Assembly (NCBI RefSeq): GCF_000466165.1
Contig: NZ_KE951472.1
Location: forward strand, 1 to 64,000
Source of the DNA: Actinobaculum sp. oral taxon 183 str. F0552
GTDB lineage: Bacteria; Actinomycetota; Actinomycetes; Actinomycetales; Actinomycetaceae
Reading direction: 5' to 3'
Length of the DNA stretch: 64,000 nt
Shown here: one piece after another, positions 1-7,147 of the stretch
How positions within the stretch are numbered: the first letter of the stretch is position 1
Layout: every line of letters begins with the position of its first letter
Position numbers and translations under genes: made by a program
The notes under the pieces: model-generated
Database searches by the model: none
What the model was told of the DNA's origin: nothing
Seen by the model: the letters and a program-made list of their open reading frames with translations, nothing else

Positions 1-1070
1 GCGCCGGACCCGCCACGAGAGGCCCGCTGCGACCCGCCGGCGATCGCCATCCCCCCGGCAGCGCCCGCCGCGCCCATCAACGCCCCACCGCTGCCCGACG
101 ACAGGGCACCCACCGCGGGGACGATGAACTTCATGATGGCCGACAAGGCGAGAACCGACAGCAAAAGGAAAATGAGCCCCTGAAGAAATCCCGTGAGATT
201 CTCCATCAGATCAGACTTCAAATGACTGAATTCCTTCGGATGCTTTTCAATACACTTCGCATAGTCATCCGATGTCGGGTTATCCACATTGCAGATATCC
301 TTGATCTTCTCATTGAGTGTCTTCACATCGACGCCGGACGTTTTAAGCATCCGCAGTCCGAATGAGAATATGATCGCCACCGTCGGCTTGTAGGCGACGA
401 AAGCGACGATCCAAGAGACCGATTTCTGGAACCATTGCCGTCCCCAGTCGGTGTTCGTCGCCGACGCCGACAAAGGGAAGACCCCTGCCATCAACTGCAG
501 AAAGATCGTTCTGACTATGAGAAGACCCACCTGGATGAGGCCGCCGACGATGGAGAAAAGCCCCAGAATGATGATTAGGAAGGCGCCCAGACCGCCGGCC
601 GCGGCCAAGAAGAGGGTCATGTTGCCCGCCAACGTCTCCATCCCGTCCGACCGGCTCAGCAGCCAGGACGAGAACTGGTCGGCAGCCGTGGTAGCCAGAT
701 TGATGGCTGTGACCCCGGCGGCCGAGACGACGACCAGCGTGGCCAGCGACCGGGCGAGGTCCCTGACCGGCGAGCCCCTCTGATGCCAGATCATCATCCC
801 TCCGGCGGCCAGGACCGAGACCAGCGCCAGGATCGAGGTCAACCAGTGCAGATTGCTCTGCAGCCACGACACGGACGGGGAGGCGCCGACATTCGCGCCG
901 CCCATCGACACCAACGCCTTGGCCATGAAACTCAACACGCTCTCCGTCGCTGTGGCGATCGCGGAAGCGACCATGTCCACAACCGACTCCGCGACGGCTT
1001 TCACCCCGCCGGCCAACCAACCCTTCGCCCAGCAGACAGGACTGATCCCACACTCCGAAAACGACGGCAT
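1..1070 (-). CDS. VirB6/TrbL-like conjugation membrane protein (C-terminus cut by window edge)
   Basis: About 356 codons are visible, starting at an ATG at 1070 with an AGGAG-type ribosome site just upstream; the end lies beyond base 1. Hydrophobic segments are seen at about residues 77-95, 105-125, 151-190 (probably two), 219-237 and 296-318. A Gly/Ala/Ser-rich tail begins near residue 320. The stretch around 215-232 (FQKSVSWIVAFVAYKPTVA) is typical of the polytopic channel proteins of actinobacterial conjugative elements. I infer a VirB6/TrbL-type inner-membrane component of a type IV secretion channel. It is the last visible gene of a leftward operon of small membrane and ATPase genes (2711 to 1), which supports this. 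The exact family needs a profile search. Confidence 0.75.
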   Translation of the reverse strand, partial: MPSFSECGISPVCWAKGWLAGGVKAVAESVVDMVASAIATATESVLSFMAKALVSMGGANVGASPSVSWLQSNLHWLTSILALVSVLAAGGMMIWHQRGSPVRDLARSLATLVVVSAAGVTAINLATTAADQFSSWLLSRSDGMETLAGNMTLFLAAAGGLGAFLIIILGLFSIVGGLIQVGLLIVRTIFLQLMAGVFPLSASATNTDWGRQWFQKSVSWIVAFVAYKPTVAIIFSFGLRMLKTSGVDVKTLNEKIKDICNVDNPTSDDYAKCIEKHPKEFSHLKSDLMENLTGFLQGLIFLLLSVLALSAIMKFIVPAVGALSSGSGGALMGAAGAAGGMAIAGGSQRASRGGSG

Positions 1071-1097
1071 ACCCCTACTCCTACTTCTTTCGCTCTG

Positions 1098-1850
1098 CTA
1101 AAAACCCCACGAGGTGAAACCCTCACGAGTCAGATTCTTCACCGGGCTCATCTCCCACCCAGTTTCGGTGTCCATCGGCTCAACCTTCCAATCGTGGTCA
1201 CGCCACCTCACCGTCACCGACCACGCCACCAGCGCCTCGGGATTCGACGGGAACTCCACCGCCACGGCGACGCGGACCTCGCCTGCGCTGGCCGTCGTGA
1301 CGACTTTGAACCCCTTCACCGTCGCCTGCCGCTCCGCAGCTGGCGGACGACGTCGGGCATCGGCCACCATGACATCCGTCCCCGGTCCCGGCACCTGCAA
1401 AGCCGCCATCACCTCGGCCAAGCGCCCACCGCCCCTGGACAGCAGCGAGACGTAATTGAGAGCGGCCAACGTCGCCCCCTTCGGCGAGAACACGTAACCC
1501 CTCGGGATATCGCCCGCCACGCGACACGGACCGACCCCGCCCAACTCGGCGATCCGCGCCCCCGACCCCAACACCCTCGCATGCGCGGGAAAATCCGCGG
1601 TGGGCTTGTCAAAGTCACGAGCCGACACCCCGCACAGCGACGTATAGGCACTCCTGCTCGAGGCCGTCACCGCCGCTTGGTGCCCCGGTTTGGTGGTCCG
1701 ACCATCCCGCCAGGTCATCACCGAGATCGCCACGCCCGCCGCGATCAGGACGAACAAGAGCCCCGCGCCGATCGCCAGACGCCCCGTCCAAACGGACTCA
1801 TCGTCCCCGCCGCGTACACGGGTCTCATTCTCGCTCTCACGCCGCCTCAT
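1098..1850 (-). CDS. Bitopic membrane protein of the conjugation operon
   Basis: 250 residues. A short charged cytoplasmic N-terminus (RRRESENETRVRGG) is followed by one membrane segment at about residues 24-45 and then a roughly 200-residue outside domain. The topology resembles VirB8/TcpC-type channel proteins, but I see no diagnostic motif, so this is inference from layout and neighbours. Its start overlaps the stop of the upstream small membrane gene by 4 bp, and the VirB6-like gene starts 28 bp after its stop, so all are probably translated from one message. Two cysteines (in SLCGVS and VGPCRV) could form a disulphide outside the cell. Confidence 0.7.
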   Translation of the reverse strand: MRRRESENETRVRGGDDESVWTGRLAIGAGLLFVLIAAGVAISVMTWRDGRTTKPGHQAAVTASSRSAYTSLCGVSARDFDKPTADFPAHARVLGSGARIAELGGVGPCRVAGDIPRGYVFSPKGATLAALNYVSLLSRGGGRLAEVMAALQVPGPGTDVMVADARRRPPAAERQATVKGFKVVTTASAGEVRVAVAVEFPSNPEALVAWSVTVRWRDHDWKVEPMDTETGWEMSPVKNLTREGFTSWGF

Positions 1851-2116
1851 ACCAGCAACCCCACGATCGCCGACGCCGCCGAGACCAGGATGAGCCCGCC
1901 CAAAACCGATCCGAGCTTCGTCGTCGCGTTCGATCCCTCACCACGGTCATTGCGGAACATCAGATAGGCGCCCACCAGGATGATCCCCACCACGCCCAAC
2001 GCAGTGACGATCCACGCCGCCCAGTTAATCAACTGGCTGATCTTGTCAGCCCCGGGAGGCGGCACCGGCTTGACCGGCGGCGGCGCCGCGATCACAGAAG
2101 TCACCAAGTTGAACAT
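1847..2116 (-). CDS. Small two-helix membrane protein, VirB2/TrbC pilin-like
   Basis: 89 residues. A short N-terminal hydrophobic stretch and a Pro-rich segment (APPPVKPVPPPG) are followed by two membrane helices at about residues 32-54 and 70-88, joined by a charged loop (FRNDRGEGSNATTK). Size and topology match the VirB2/TrbC-like subunits found next to VirB6/TrbL genes in conjugative elements. Identity as pilin is inference. It starts 4 bp after the stop of the P-loop ATPase gene and overlaps the next gene by 4 bp, which indicates a tight operon. Confidence 0.65.
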   Translation of the reverse strand: MFNLVTSVIAAPPPVKPVPPPGADKISQLINWAAWIVTALGVVGIILVGAYLMFRNDRGEGSNATTKLGSVLGGLILVSAASAIVGLLV

Positions 2117-2120
2117 CGCT

Positions 2121-2711
2121 CTATTTCCTTTCCGTAGAGAGCCCGGCCAGCTCCTCGATCACCCGCGCGGTTCGCGCGGGAAGCCTCTCACCACACCGAT
2201 GCGTCCCATCCCTGAGGCGTTCCACCCACCCCACGCGCCAGCACGCCGGATAGGCACCCGCCACCAGATCGGCCGCCGACGCCAGCACCCCAGGCAGACG
2301 GCGACCAGGAGCATCAGCCACCAGCACCAACCCCATCAACGCCACACCCCCGATCTGCCCGGCGTAATAGCGCATCGCCGCGTCCCGCGCCGCCTCCAAA
2401 CCATGCGCGTGCGTACGCGCCACGATCACCACCGCGTTCGCCCTCCCCGACGACGCCGGCCACGCCCGCTCCCCGTCTTCGAGCCCGGACAGCCGCGCCA
2501 ACGTGCTGCACCCCGCACCGCCATGCGCGCCCACCAGACACACCCCCGCGCGCGCCGGCGACGCGACCACGGGGAGATAGCCCGTCCCAGCCACCGGAAT
2601 CCCCGGATCAAAACCCCACACCGGAACTGCCACATCCGACCCGGCTGCCTCGGCCGCCTCGGCGGGCGTCTGGCACGCAGACAGCCACGGATTCGCCGCC
2701 TCGACATCCAT
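2121..2711 (-). CDS. P-loop ATPase-like protein of the conjugation operon (DUF6668-like)
   Basis: 196 residues. The segment VCLVGAHGGAGCSTLARL at about residues 57-74 is a deviant Walker A motif (GGAGCST) like those of ParA/MinD-type or DUF6668 proteins of actinobacterial mobile elements; VVIVARTHAHGLEAARDA and ALMGLVLVADAPG fit the following strands. A role in plasmid or element partition or in energising transfer is possible; the sequence shows only a likely nucleotide-binding fold. It is the first gene of the leftward membrane-protein operon and is divergent from the small genes at 2799-3273; the 87-bp gap between them should hold both promoters. Confidence 0.65.
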   Translation of the reverse strand: MDVEAANPWLSACQTPAEAAEAAGSDVAVPVWGFDPGIPVAGTGYLPVVASPARAGVCLVGAHGGAGCSTLARLSGLEDGERAWPASSGRANAVVIVARTHAHGLEAARDAAMRYYAGQIGGVALMGLVLVADAPGRRLPGVLASAADLVAGAYPACWRVGWVERLRDGTHRCGERLPARTARVIEELAGLSTERK

Positions 2712-2798
2712 GCCGCAGCCCTCCTTTCCTCACCCGGACATGTGCCCGACCCCACGCACATGCCAGACGAACGTGCATCCCACCACAAGGAGATAGTC

Positions 2799-3053
2799 AT
2801 GGACGCATGGCCGACCGGCGCCGCCGTCATCGCCGACGACATCGTCACGATCACCCTGGCCGGACTAACCCGCACGCTCCCCACCACCGACCTCGACGCC
2901 GACCGCGCCGCGGTCCAGCACCACATCGCCGCCTGGGCACGCCACCTCGACCGCCCGATCACTGTCACCGTCACTGACCAGGACGGCTCCTGGACCATCG
3001 CCATCGACCCCGACGGCGCCACCCACCCCCGCACGCGCAGAAAGCGCCGGTGA
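2799..3053 (+). CDS. Small conserved-looking protein of the mobile element, unknown function
   Basis: 84 residues from the ATG at 2799, chosen because AAGGAGA ends 5 bp before it; a longer reading frame to the left overlaps the opposite-strand ATPase gene and is not credible. The protein is soluble-looking with a hydrophobic core (VIADDIVTITLAGLTRTL), a helix (DRAAVQHHIAAWARHL) and a closing beta pattern (ITVTVTDQDGSWTIAID), then a basic tail. I do not recognise the family. It is followed 4 bp later by another small gene in the same direction. Confidence 0.6.
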   Translation: MDAWPTGAAVIADDIVTITLAGLTRTLPTTDLDADRAAVQHHIAAWARHLDRPITVTVTDQDGSWTIAIDPDGATHPRTRRKRR

Positions 3054-3057
3054 CACC

Positions 3058-3273
3058 ATGTCCCTGCCCCGCGACGTCGACGTCACCACCACCCCCGTCT
3101 GGATCCTCACAACCGACGGCCTGCCACCCTTCGCCACCCCAGCCGCCGGCCAGACCCTCTTCTTCGACTACGACGACGCCCACGACGCCAGACAAAACGC
3201 ACCCGCCGGCGCCCGCCTATGGAAAGCCGAGCTGACCGCCACAGCCGCCCTATCCAAATGGCAAGAAGCCTAA
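3058..3273 (+). CDS. Small hypothetical protein
   Basis: 71 residues, ATG at 3058, 4 bp after the stop of the preceding small gene, so probably co-translated. Sequence is mixed and acidic with the patch LFFDYDDAHDARQNAPAGARLW. No family recognised. Its 3' end overlaps by 4 bp the 3' end of the convergent wHTH gene on the other strand, leaving no room for a terminator between them. Confidence 0.5.
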   Translation: MSLPRDVDVTTTPVWILTTDGLPPFATPAAGQTLFFDYDDAHDARQNAPAGARLWKAELTATAALSKWQEA

Positions 3274-4469
3274 CCCCTCCCAGCCCGCCCGCGGTTTGTC
3301 GCTGTCTCTGAGCCCACGCCGCCAAAGGAGCCTGACCTCGCCCGCGCCGGCGACGCGACCACCTCCCTGGCCAACAGCGTGAACCGACGATCCTCATCCT
3401 CGGTGACCCCGCTCCCGCCAGCCGCCACACGCAAGATGAACGACGAGCCCGGACCACCCCTCCGACTCCCCACGATCAATGACATCCACGCCCCCGCCGC
3501 CACCGGCGAGATCCCCATGCACGCCACCTCCTCGTCAGCCCGCGCCCGAGTGATCCGCTCCCGATCCCCGCACGTCGCGGCGATCTCCACCATGCGCCGT
3601 GTCCCCCTCCACGCCAAACCCTGAGGAATCCCATAATCCACAAGACGATGGACAAACACCTGATGCGGCCCGCACCACGACGCCGACAACAACTCCTCAA
3701 GCAACACAGTCCCCACCCCATGCTCATAATCCAACGAAACCGCCGCATCCCCGACCTCCTCGACCGCCAGCTCGACACCCACACCCTGATCAGCGCGAGC
3801 AACCCGCTTCATCACGATCGACGTCACAAACCCCCACGGATTGTCTGCAGCCACGATTTTATCCGCACACTCACGCACCACCTCCCACACATGTCCCGCA
3901 ATATCAGCGATTGCTTCCTCAAACCCCATCGCCCGGCGCCGCCGCGCGATCCATCCCAACCGGGCCCGCGCCTCGAACTCCGCCACACGCCCCAACAACT
4001 CACTCGACGGACCCGACCACCCCTCCGACGACGCTGCCCGGATCAACCGGCGCCCGCCTTCCGCCGACAGGCAATCCTCCATCGACACCACTCCAGCAGG
4101 GTTAGTGACGCGATTCACGCACATGGCAGGGGAGTGCCGATTTGAAACTTCCAAATCGAAACGTGTGTGATCCCGATCATCCTCGGGTGGGGGAAGGAGG
4201 CCAGGATCCAGTCGATACCGGGTTGCTCCCCGCTGACGGCCGAACGACCACCGCGACCGGCGCAGGAACCCGGCCTCCTCCAGGCGAGTCAGCACCCGTG
4301 ACAACGTCGTATGCGAGACGTGAGCTCGACCCGCTAGCTCGTCCCACGTCATGACCACCTCGCCCGCCGGATCGGCATGCGTGGCCAACAACGCCAACAC
4401 CAGCAAATCAGCCGCGGCCTGCACATCCCGGACCTGGCCCAGCACATAGGCGCCCATCCTCGCCGTCAC
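3270..4469 (-). CDS. Winged-helix protein of the mobile element, probable replication or regulatory partner
   Basis: 399 residues. The first 100 hold a MarR/GntR-like winged helix: a helix pair (AADLLVLALLATHADPAG), a recognition unit (TWDELAGRAHVSHTTLSRVLTRLEEAGFLRR) and a wing (GRQRGATRYRLD). The remaining 300 residues are mainly helical, contain several Trp-rich patches (LGWIARRRRAMGFEEAIADI, NPWGFVTSIVMKRVARAD) and match no family I recognise. The start overlaps the stop of the upstream initiator-like gene by 4 bp, so the two are translationally coupled. I infer a helper in replication or control of the element. Confidence 0.65.
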   Translation of the reverse strand: MTARMGAYVLGQVRDVQAAADLLVLALLATHADPAGEVVMTWDELAGRAHVSHTTLSRVLTRLEEAGFLRRSRWSFGRQRGATRYRLDPGLLPPPEDDRDHTRFDLEVSNRHSPAMCVNRVTNPAGVVSMEDCLSAEGGRRLIRAASSEGWSGPSSELLGRVAEFEARARLGWIARRRRAMGFEEAIADIAGHVWEVVRECADKIVAADNPWGFVTSIVMKRVARADQGVGVELAVEEVGDAAVSLDYEHGVGTVLLEELLSASWCGPHQVFVHRLVDYGIPQGLAWRGTRRMVEIAATCGDRERITRARADEEVACMGISPVAAGAWMSLIVGSRRGGPGSSFILRVAAGGSGVTEDEDRRFTLLAREVVASPARARSGSFGGVGSETATNRGRAGRG

Positions 4470-5617
4470 GACGCACGCTCCCCACCAGCCCAGTCCACAC
4501 CAGGCGAGGACGGAGCCTCCTCACGACCCCCGCACTCGGCGTCCTCGGGGTCCTTGTCAGGCGCTGCGGCAGAACCGGGCTGCTCCAGGCGGGCCAGCAT
4601 CGAGGCGCGCAGCCTCTTCGGCAGACACGGATTCCGCTGAATCCGCCCCCTCACCACGGCCAGATCCTCCTGGCTCAACGGCGGACCACTGTCACCGCTG
4701 ACAGGCGGGCCGCTCGGCGTCGGGGCTGGCCATGACCGCCGTGACGCCGGCGCTGGCGTCGAGGCGATCTCCCCGACCCGATGAATGACCAGCCCAGCCC
4801 CGTTGACGAGTTGATCCGGTAGGGGATTGCCGTTCAAGACGCGATGGATCTCAGCCCGCGTCCACCCCGCGGCCTGGGCCCGGCCCAACAAGCCCGTCAC
4901 CCGCGCCGCGGCCCGCTCGGTCAACAGCGCCCGCATCGGCCTCGGCAGACACGCCCCCAGCAACCCCCAATCCGCGGCGCCTGACAAGGACCCCGAGGAC
5001 GCCGAGCGCCTCCCGCGCGTCCCGGTTTGGGCCGGGCGGCGGCCCGAACCGGGAGGCGAGGCTGGGGCAGGATCACCATCCACACCACCCGGGCCGGGCG
5101 GCGGGTCCGACCCGGCCTGGTTGGTTGGTGGTTCTATTGATGGTTCAAAATCCCTATAAGGAAGCAAGGGGCCAAGGGTGGCCCCTAGCAGGGGGCCACC
5201 CTTGGCCCCTTGCGACTCCTCACCCGCTAAGGGCCAGATTGGCCCTTTGCAGTCCTGACGCGGCATATCCGGGTTTTCCACAGGAGAGTTATCCACAGGC
5301 TCCCCGCAAGGGGCCAGATTGGCCCTTTGCAGATCTGACGGGCAGTACTCCGCCCCGACCATCAACCGGTAGACGTTGCCCCGTCGCCCCTCCTGACTGG
5401 ACCGGATCGTTGTCTCCACCAGACCCGCCCGACGCAGGAAAGCCACCGCCCGCTTGACCGAACGAACCGACATCCGTGACTTAGGCGCCAAAGTATCCAA
5501 CCTCGGCCAGCACAGCCCCTCGTCATTCGCCTGATCCGCCAGCGCCAGTAACACCAGCGTCTCCTTCTGTGGAAGCTCCTCCAACCCCCACACCCACGTC
5601 ATCGCCCTCACACTCAT
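4466..5617 (-). CDS. wHTH replication-initiator-like protein with an origin-like array inside the gene
   Basis: 383 residues from the ATG at 5617 (MSVRAMTW...); an alternative ATG lies 5 codons later and neither has a strong ribosome site. The N-terminal 100 residues (QKETLVLLALADQANDEGLC...LDTLAPKSRMSVRSVKRAVAFLRRAGLVE) form a helix-turn-helix typical of phage and conjugative-element initiators. A low-complexity linker (about residues 110-210, Pro/Gly-rich) is coded by DNA that holds a 22-bp perfect inverted repeat, two 22-bp direct repeats and a perfect DnaA box. A C-terminal helical domain follows. The layout (N-terminal DNA-binding domain, origin in the linker, C-terminal interaction domain) recalls lambda O; this is inference. 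A 30-bp inverted repeat brackets much of the C-terminal part. Confidence 0.7.
   Translation of the reverse strand: MSVRAMTWVWGLEELPQKETLVLLALADQANDEGLCWPRLDTLAPKSRMSVRSVKRAVAFLRRAGLVETTIRSSQEGRRGNVYRLMVGAEYCPSDLQRANLAPCGEPVDNSPVENPDMPRQDCKGPIWPLAGEESQGAKGGPLLGATLGPLLPYRDFEPSIEPPTNQAGSDPPPGPGGVDGDPAPASPPGSGRRPAQTGTRGRRSASSGSLSGAADWGLLGACLPRPMRALLTERAAARVTGLLGRAQAAGWTRAEIHRVLNGNPLPDQLVNGAGLVIHRVGEIASTPAPASRRSWPAPTPSGPPVSGDSGPPLSQEDLAVVRGRIQRNPCLPKRLRASMLARLEQPGSAAAPDKDPEDAECGGREEAPSSPGVDWAGGERAS
4535..4564. repeat. Left copy of a 30-bp perfect inverted repeat
   Basis: These 30 bases are the exact reverse complement of 4977-5006. The two copies lie 412 bp apart and both fall inside the initiator-like gene, so they bracket most of the coding sequence for its C-terminal domain. 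Confidence 0.9.
4977..5006. repeat. Right copy of a 30-bp perfect inverted repeat
   Basis: Exact reverse complement of 4535-4564. Recombination between the copies would invert 4565-4976 and put a stop codon 25 codons after the junction of the initiator-like gene. Confidence 0.9.
5164..5213. repeat. 22-bp perfect inverted repeat, origin-like element
   Basis: Arms at 5164-5185 and 5192-5213 are perfectly complementary with a 6-base centre (TAGCAG). The core GGGGCCA...TGGCCCC resembles the shorter palindromes in the two direct repeats to its right, so the three form one array. It lies in the linker-coding part of the initiator-like gene and could be bound by that protein or form a hairpin in the message. 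Confidence 0.85.
5231..5252. repeat. 22-bp direct repeat, copy 1 (iteron-like)
   Basis: Identical to 5311-5332, start to start 80 bp apart. It contains the palindrome AAGGGCCA-GAT-TGGCCCTT (5229-5247). A shared CTGAC follows 3 bases after each copy. Confidence 0.85.
5274..5297. promoter_or_regulatory. Two DnaA-box-like sites between the iteron-like repeats
   Basis: TTATCCACA at 5289-5297 matches the bacterial DnaA box consensus exactly, and TTTTCCACA at 5274-5282 differs at one base. Both lie in the same orientation between the two 22-bp direct repeats. On the coding strand they encode part of PVDNSPVENP, so chance through codon choice is possible, but the position within the array supports an origin. 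Confidence 0.55.
5311..5332. repeat. 22-bp direct repeat, copy 2 (iteron-like)
   Basis: Identical to 5231-5252 over 22 bases, again followed by CTGAC. Together with copy 1, the DnaA boxes and the long inverted repeat it spans about 170 bp. Confidence 0.85.
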
Positions 5618-5774
5618 CGCCCGATACCCCCACACCCCAGCACCCCCGCATGTCGAGACCGAGGGCACCGTGCGGACCGGCCCCGCACACCGCACACCCC
5701 GCTCGAGCCGGAGGCAGGCACGGCACGACGCAGCCCGAACTCGCCGCGCCGGACCGGATCGACGACGCGCGCAG

Positions 5775-6149
5775 TCACGATCCCGCCCCCTCACCACGAT
5801 CATCGCCGCCGCGCTCAGCCCGAACGGCCGACCGGGACCGGACGGACCCGGCCTGGACCGGGCCGCGGCCGCGGATGACCGCCCACTCGACACGAGTCCA
5901 CCTGACCAACCTGGGAAACACCCACCACAAGGCAAGCACAGTGACGAAAAAAGAACGCGCATAAACAGGTATGACATACCATAAAGTAAGCAAACTCACC
6001 ATGAGAACCACAGCACACATCATCGTCACCATAACAAGCACGAACCCGGTCACTAAGCGACCGATCGGCACACGACTTCGCACTCCACCAGGAGGGGAGG
6101 CCGACCGTAGCCGGCGAAGCGGACCGAGAGAATCATTCCCAGTGAACAT
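5775..6149 (-). CDS. Small two-helix membrane protein of the mobile element
   Basis: 124 residues. The start at 6149 is well supported by AAGGAG six bases upstream. A basic N-terminus (GPLRRLRSASPPGGVRSR) precedes two membrane segments at about residues 31-55 and 57-80, followed by a basic, Arg-rich cytoplasmic tail. No family recognised. It ends 157 bp before the initiator-like gene and has the same direction. Similar small membrane proteins are common beside replication genes of actinobacterial integrative elements, but its job is unknown. Confidence 0.6.
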   Translation of the reverse strand: MFTGNDSLGPLRRLRSASPPGGVRSRVPIGRLVTGFVLVMVTMMCAVVLMVSLLTLWYVIPVYARSFFVTVLALWWVFPRLVRWTRVEWAVIRGRGPVQAGSVRSRSAVRAERGGDDRGEGAGS

Positions 6150-6314
6150 TAACTACTCCTTAAAATCAGAACGAATATGAAACGAAAAATAAACTTCTAC
6201 ACGGCTGGCACCCCGACACCGCTAGTGTGACGCCGCTGGTCTCCGCCCTGGCCGTGGCGACCTGCCTGGCCGGCGAATACCGGGCCGAAACGGACGGCGC
6301 CGGCCTCGCGGCGC

Positions 6315-6503
6315 TCATGACCGACCCCTACCGCTGTAACGATGCGTGCGAATCGCACCCGTGGAATAAGTGATCGTGCAATCCCTGCCAAGCTCACGAT
6401 GAGCCAAAGCACGATGCGAAGCAATACCCAAATGATGGAACCACCGAGCGCAGGTGTGGCAGTAGCAATCCGGCTCGCGCCGCCGGCGGCGCCTTGTCGT
6501 CAT
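6315..6503 (-). CDS. Small C2H2-like zinc-finger protein of mobile elements
   Basis: 62 residues from the ATG at 6503, which overlaps the stop of the upstream gene by 4 bp and so decides the start. A basic N-terminus (TTRRRRRREPD) is followed by CYCHTCARWFHHLGIASHRALH-like spacing: two Cys and later His residues arranged as a single zinc finger. Tiny proteins with this CxxC-WFHHLGIASHR pattern are frequent in actinobacterial phages and integrative elements. The closing CTITYSTGAIRTHRY is part of the same family pattern as I remember it. A DNA- or RNA-binding role is inference. Confidence 0.65.
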   Translation of the reverse strand: MTTRRRRRREPDCYCHTCARWFHHLGIASHRALAHRELGRDCTITYSTGAIRTHRYSGRGRS

Positions 6504-7147
6504 GGTTTGCCCCATCGACTGGTGCGGGCCGCCACCGGGCTAATGATCCGAGGACAAGTGAAATCGATCCTGGCGCGGCTGGCCGGGTCAGCAGGGTAGG
6601 AGGTCGTCGCCTCCACACCCAGCCAACCGGTCTGGCCGGCGCGGGCGGTGACGGCCGGCCAGAGCAGGCCCAGGACGCGGGCCACCTGCCCGTGAGAAAG
6701 CTCGAGCTCGACCTGCCCGGACGGGTCGTGACGGCCGGCCTGGAGACGGAGATGGAATCCGGTGATGCCCCACGCCGGCACCTCCCCGGCCGCCTGCAGG
6801 TGGATCTGGTCGTCTTCCAGGGCGAAGCCGACGTGCTCGTCTAGATCCAAGGCATCCTCGCCGACCCAGTCTCCGGGCCGGGTCTTGCGCCGCGGCGCCT
6901 GCCAGACCAGGAAAAACCCGCACCAGGCAATACGCCATCCCGTGACCGGATCAACAACGGGACAATCCCCGTCAAGCCCATACAAGACGTGGCAGCTGGC
7001 CGGGAACTCCCCGAACTCCTCCTCGAGGACCTCCCGACGCCGCCAGACCGCCCCGAGCACATCAAGCCGAGCCCGATCCTGGACAGACCACCCCGCCCAC
7101 TCATCACCCACCGCCCTTTCAACAGGCCCCTGAGCCACGTGACTCAT
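6500..7147 (-). CDS. Hypothetical protein, paralogue of the next gene to the right
   Basis: 215 residues from the ATG at 7147, chosen because AAAGGAG lies 7 bases upstream; two other ATGs lie 5' of it. The central part (EEFGEFP...PVVDPVTGWRIAWCGFFLVWQ...DLDEHVGFALEDDQIHL...PAWGITGFHL) is clearly repeated in the protein coded at 7119-7847. The C-terminus (GQVELELSHGQVARVLGLLW...TGWLGVEATTSYP) has no counterpart there. I do not recognise the family; the Trp/Asp/His-rich core could be an enzyme or an anti-defence protein, but nothing in the sequence proves this. Confidence 0.55.
   Translation of the reverse strand: MSHVAQGPVERAVGDEWAGWSVQDRARLDVLGAVWRRREVLEEEFGEFPASCHVLYGLDGDCPVVDPVTGWRIAWCGFFLVWQAPRRKTRPGDWVGEDALDLDEHVGFALEDDQIHLQAAGEVPAWGITGFHLRLQAGRHDPSGQVELELSHGQVARVLGLLWPAVTARAGQTGWLGVEATTSYPADPASRARIDFTCPRIISPVAARTSRWGKP

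Noticed and set aside
5231-5332. Reading the two 22-bp repeats as a protein repeat only
   Set aside because: The coded peptides (CKGPIWPLAGE and LQRANLAPCGE) are in different frames and so differ, while the DNA is identical; the signal is therefore in the DNA.
6227-6373. A 48-codon frame on the plus strand starting at a GTG, with GC-rich third positions
   Set aside because: It overlaps the end of the zinc-finger gene on the other strand, has no ribosome site and no family pattern. It could be a gene remnant, but I cannot support it.
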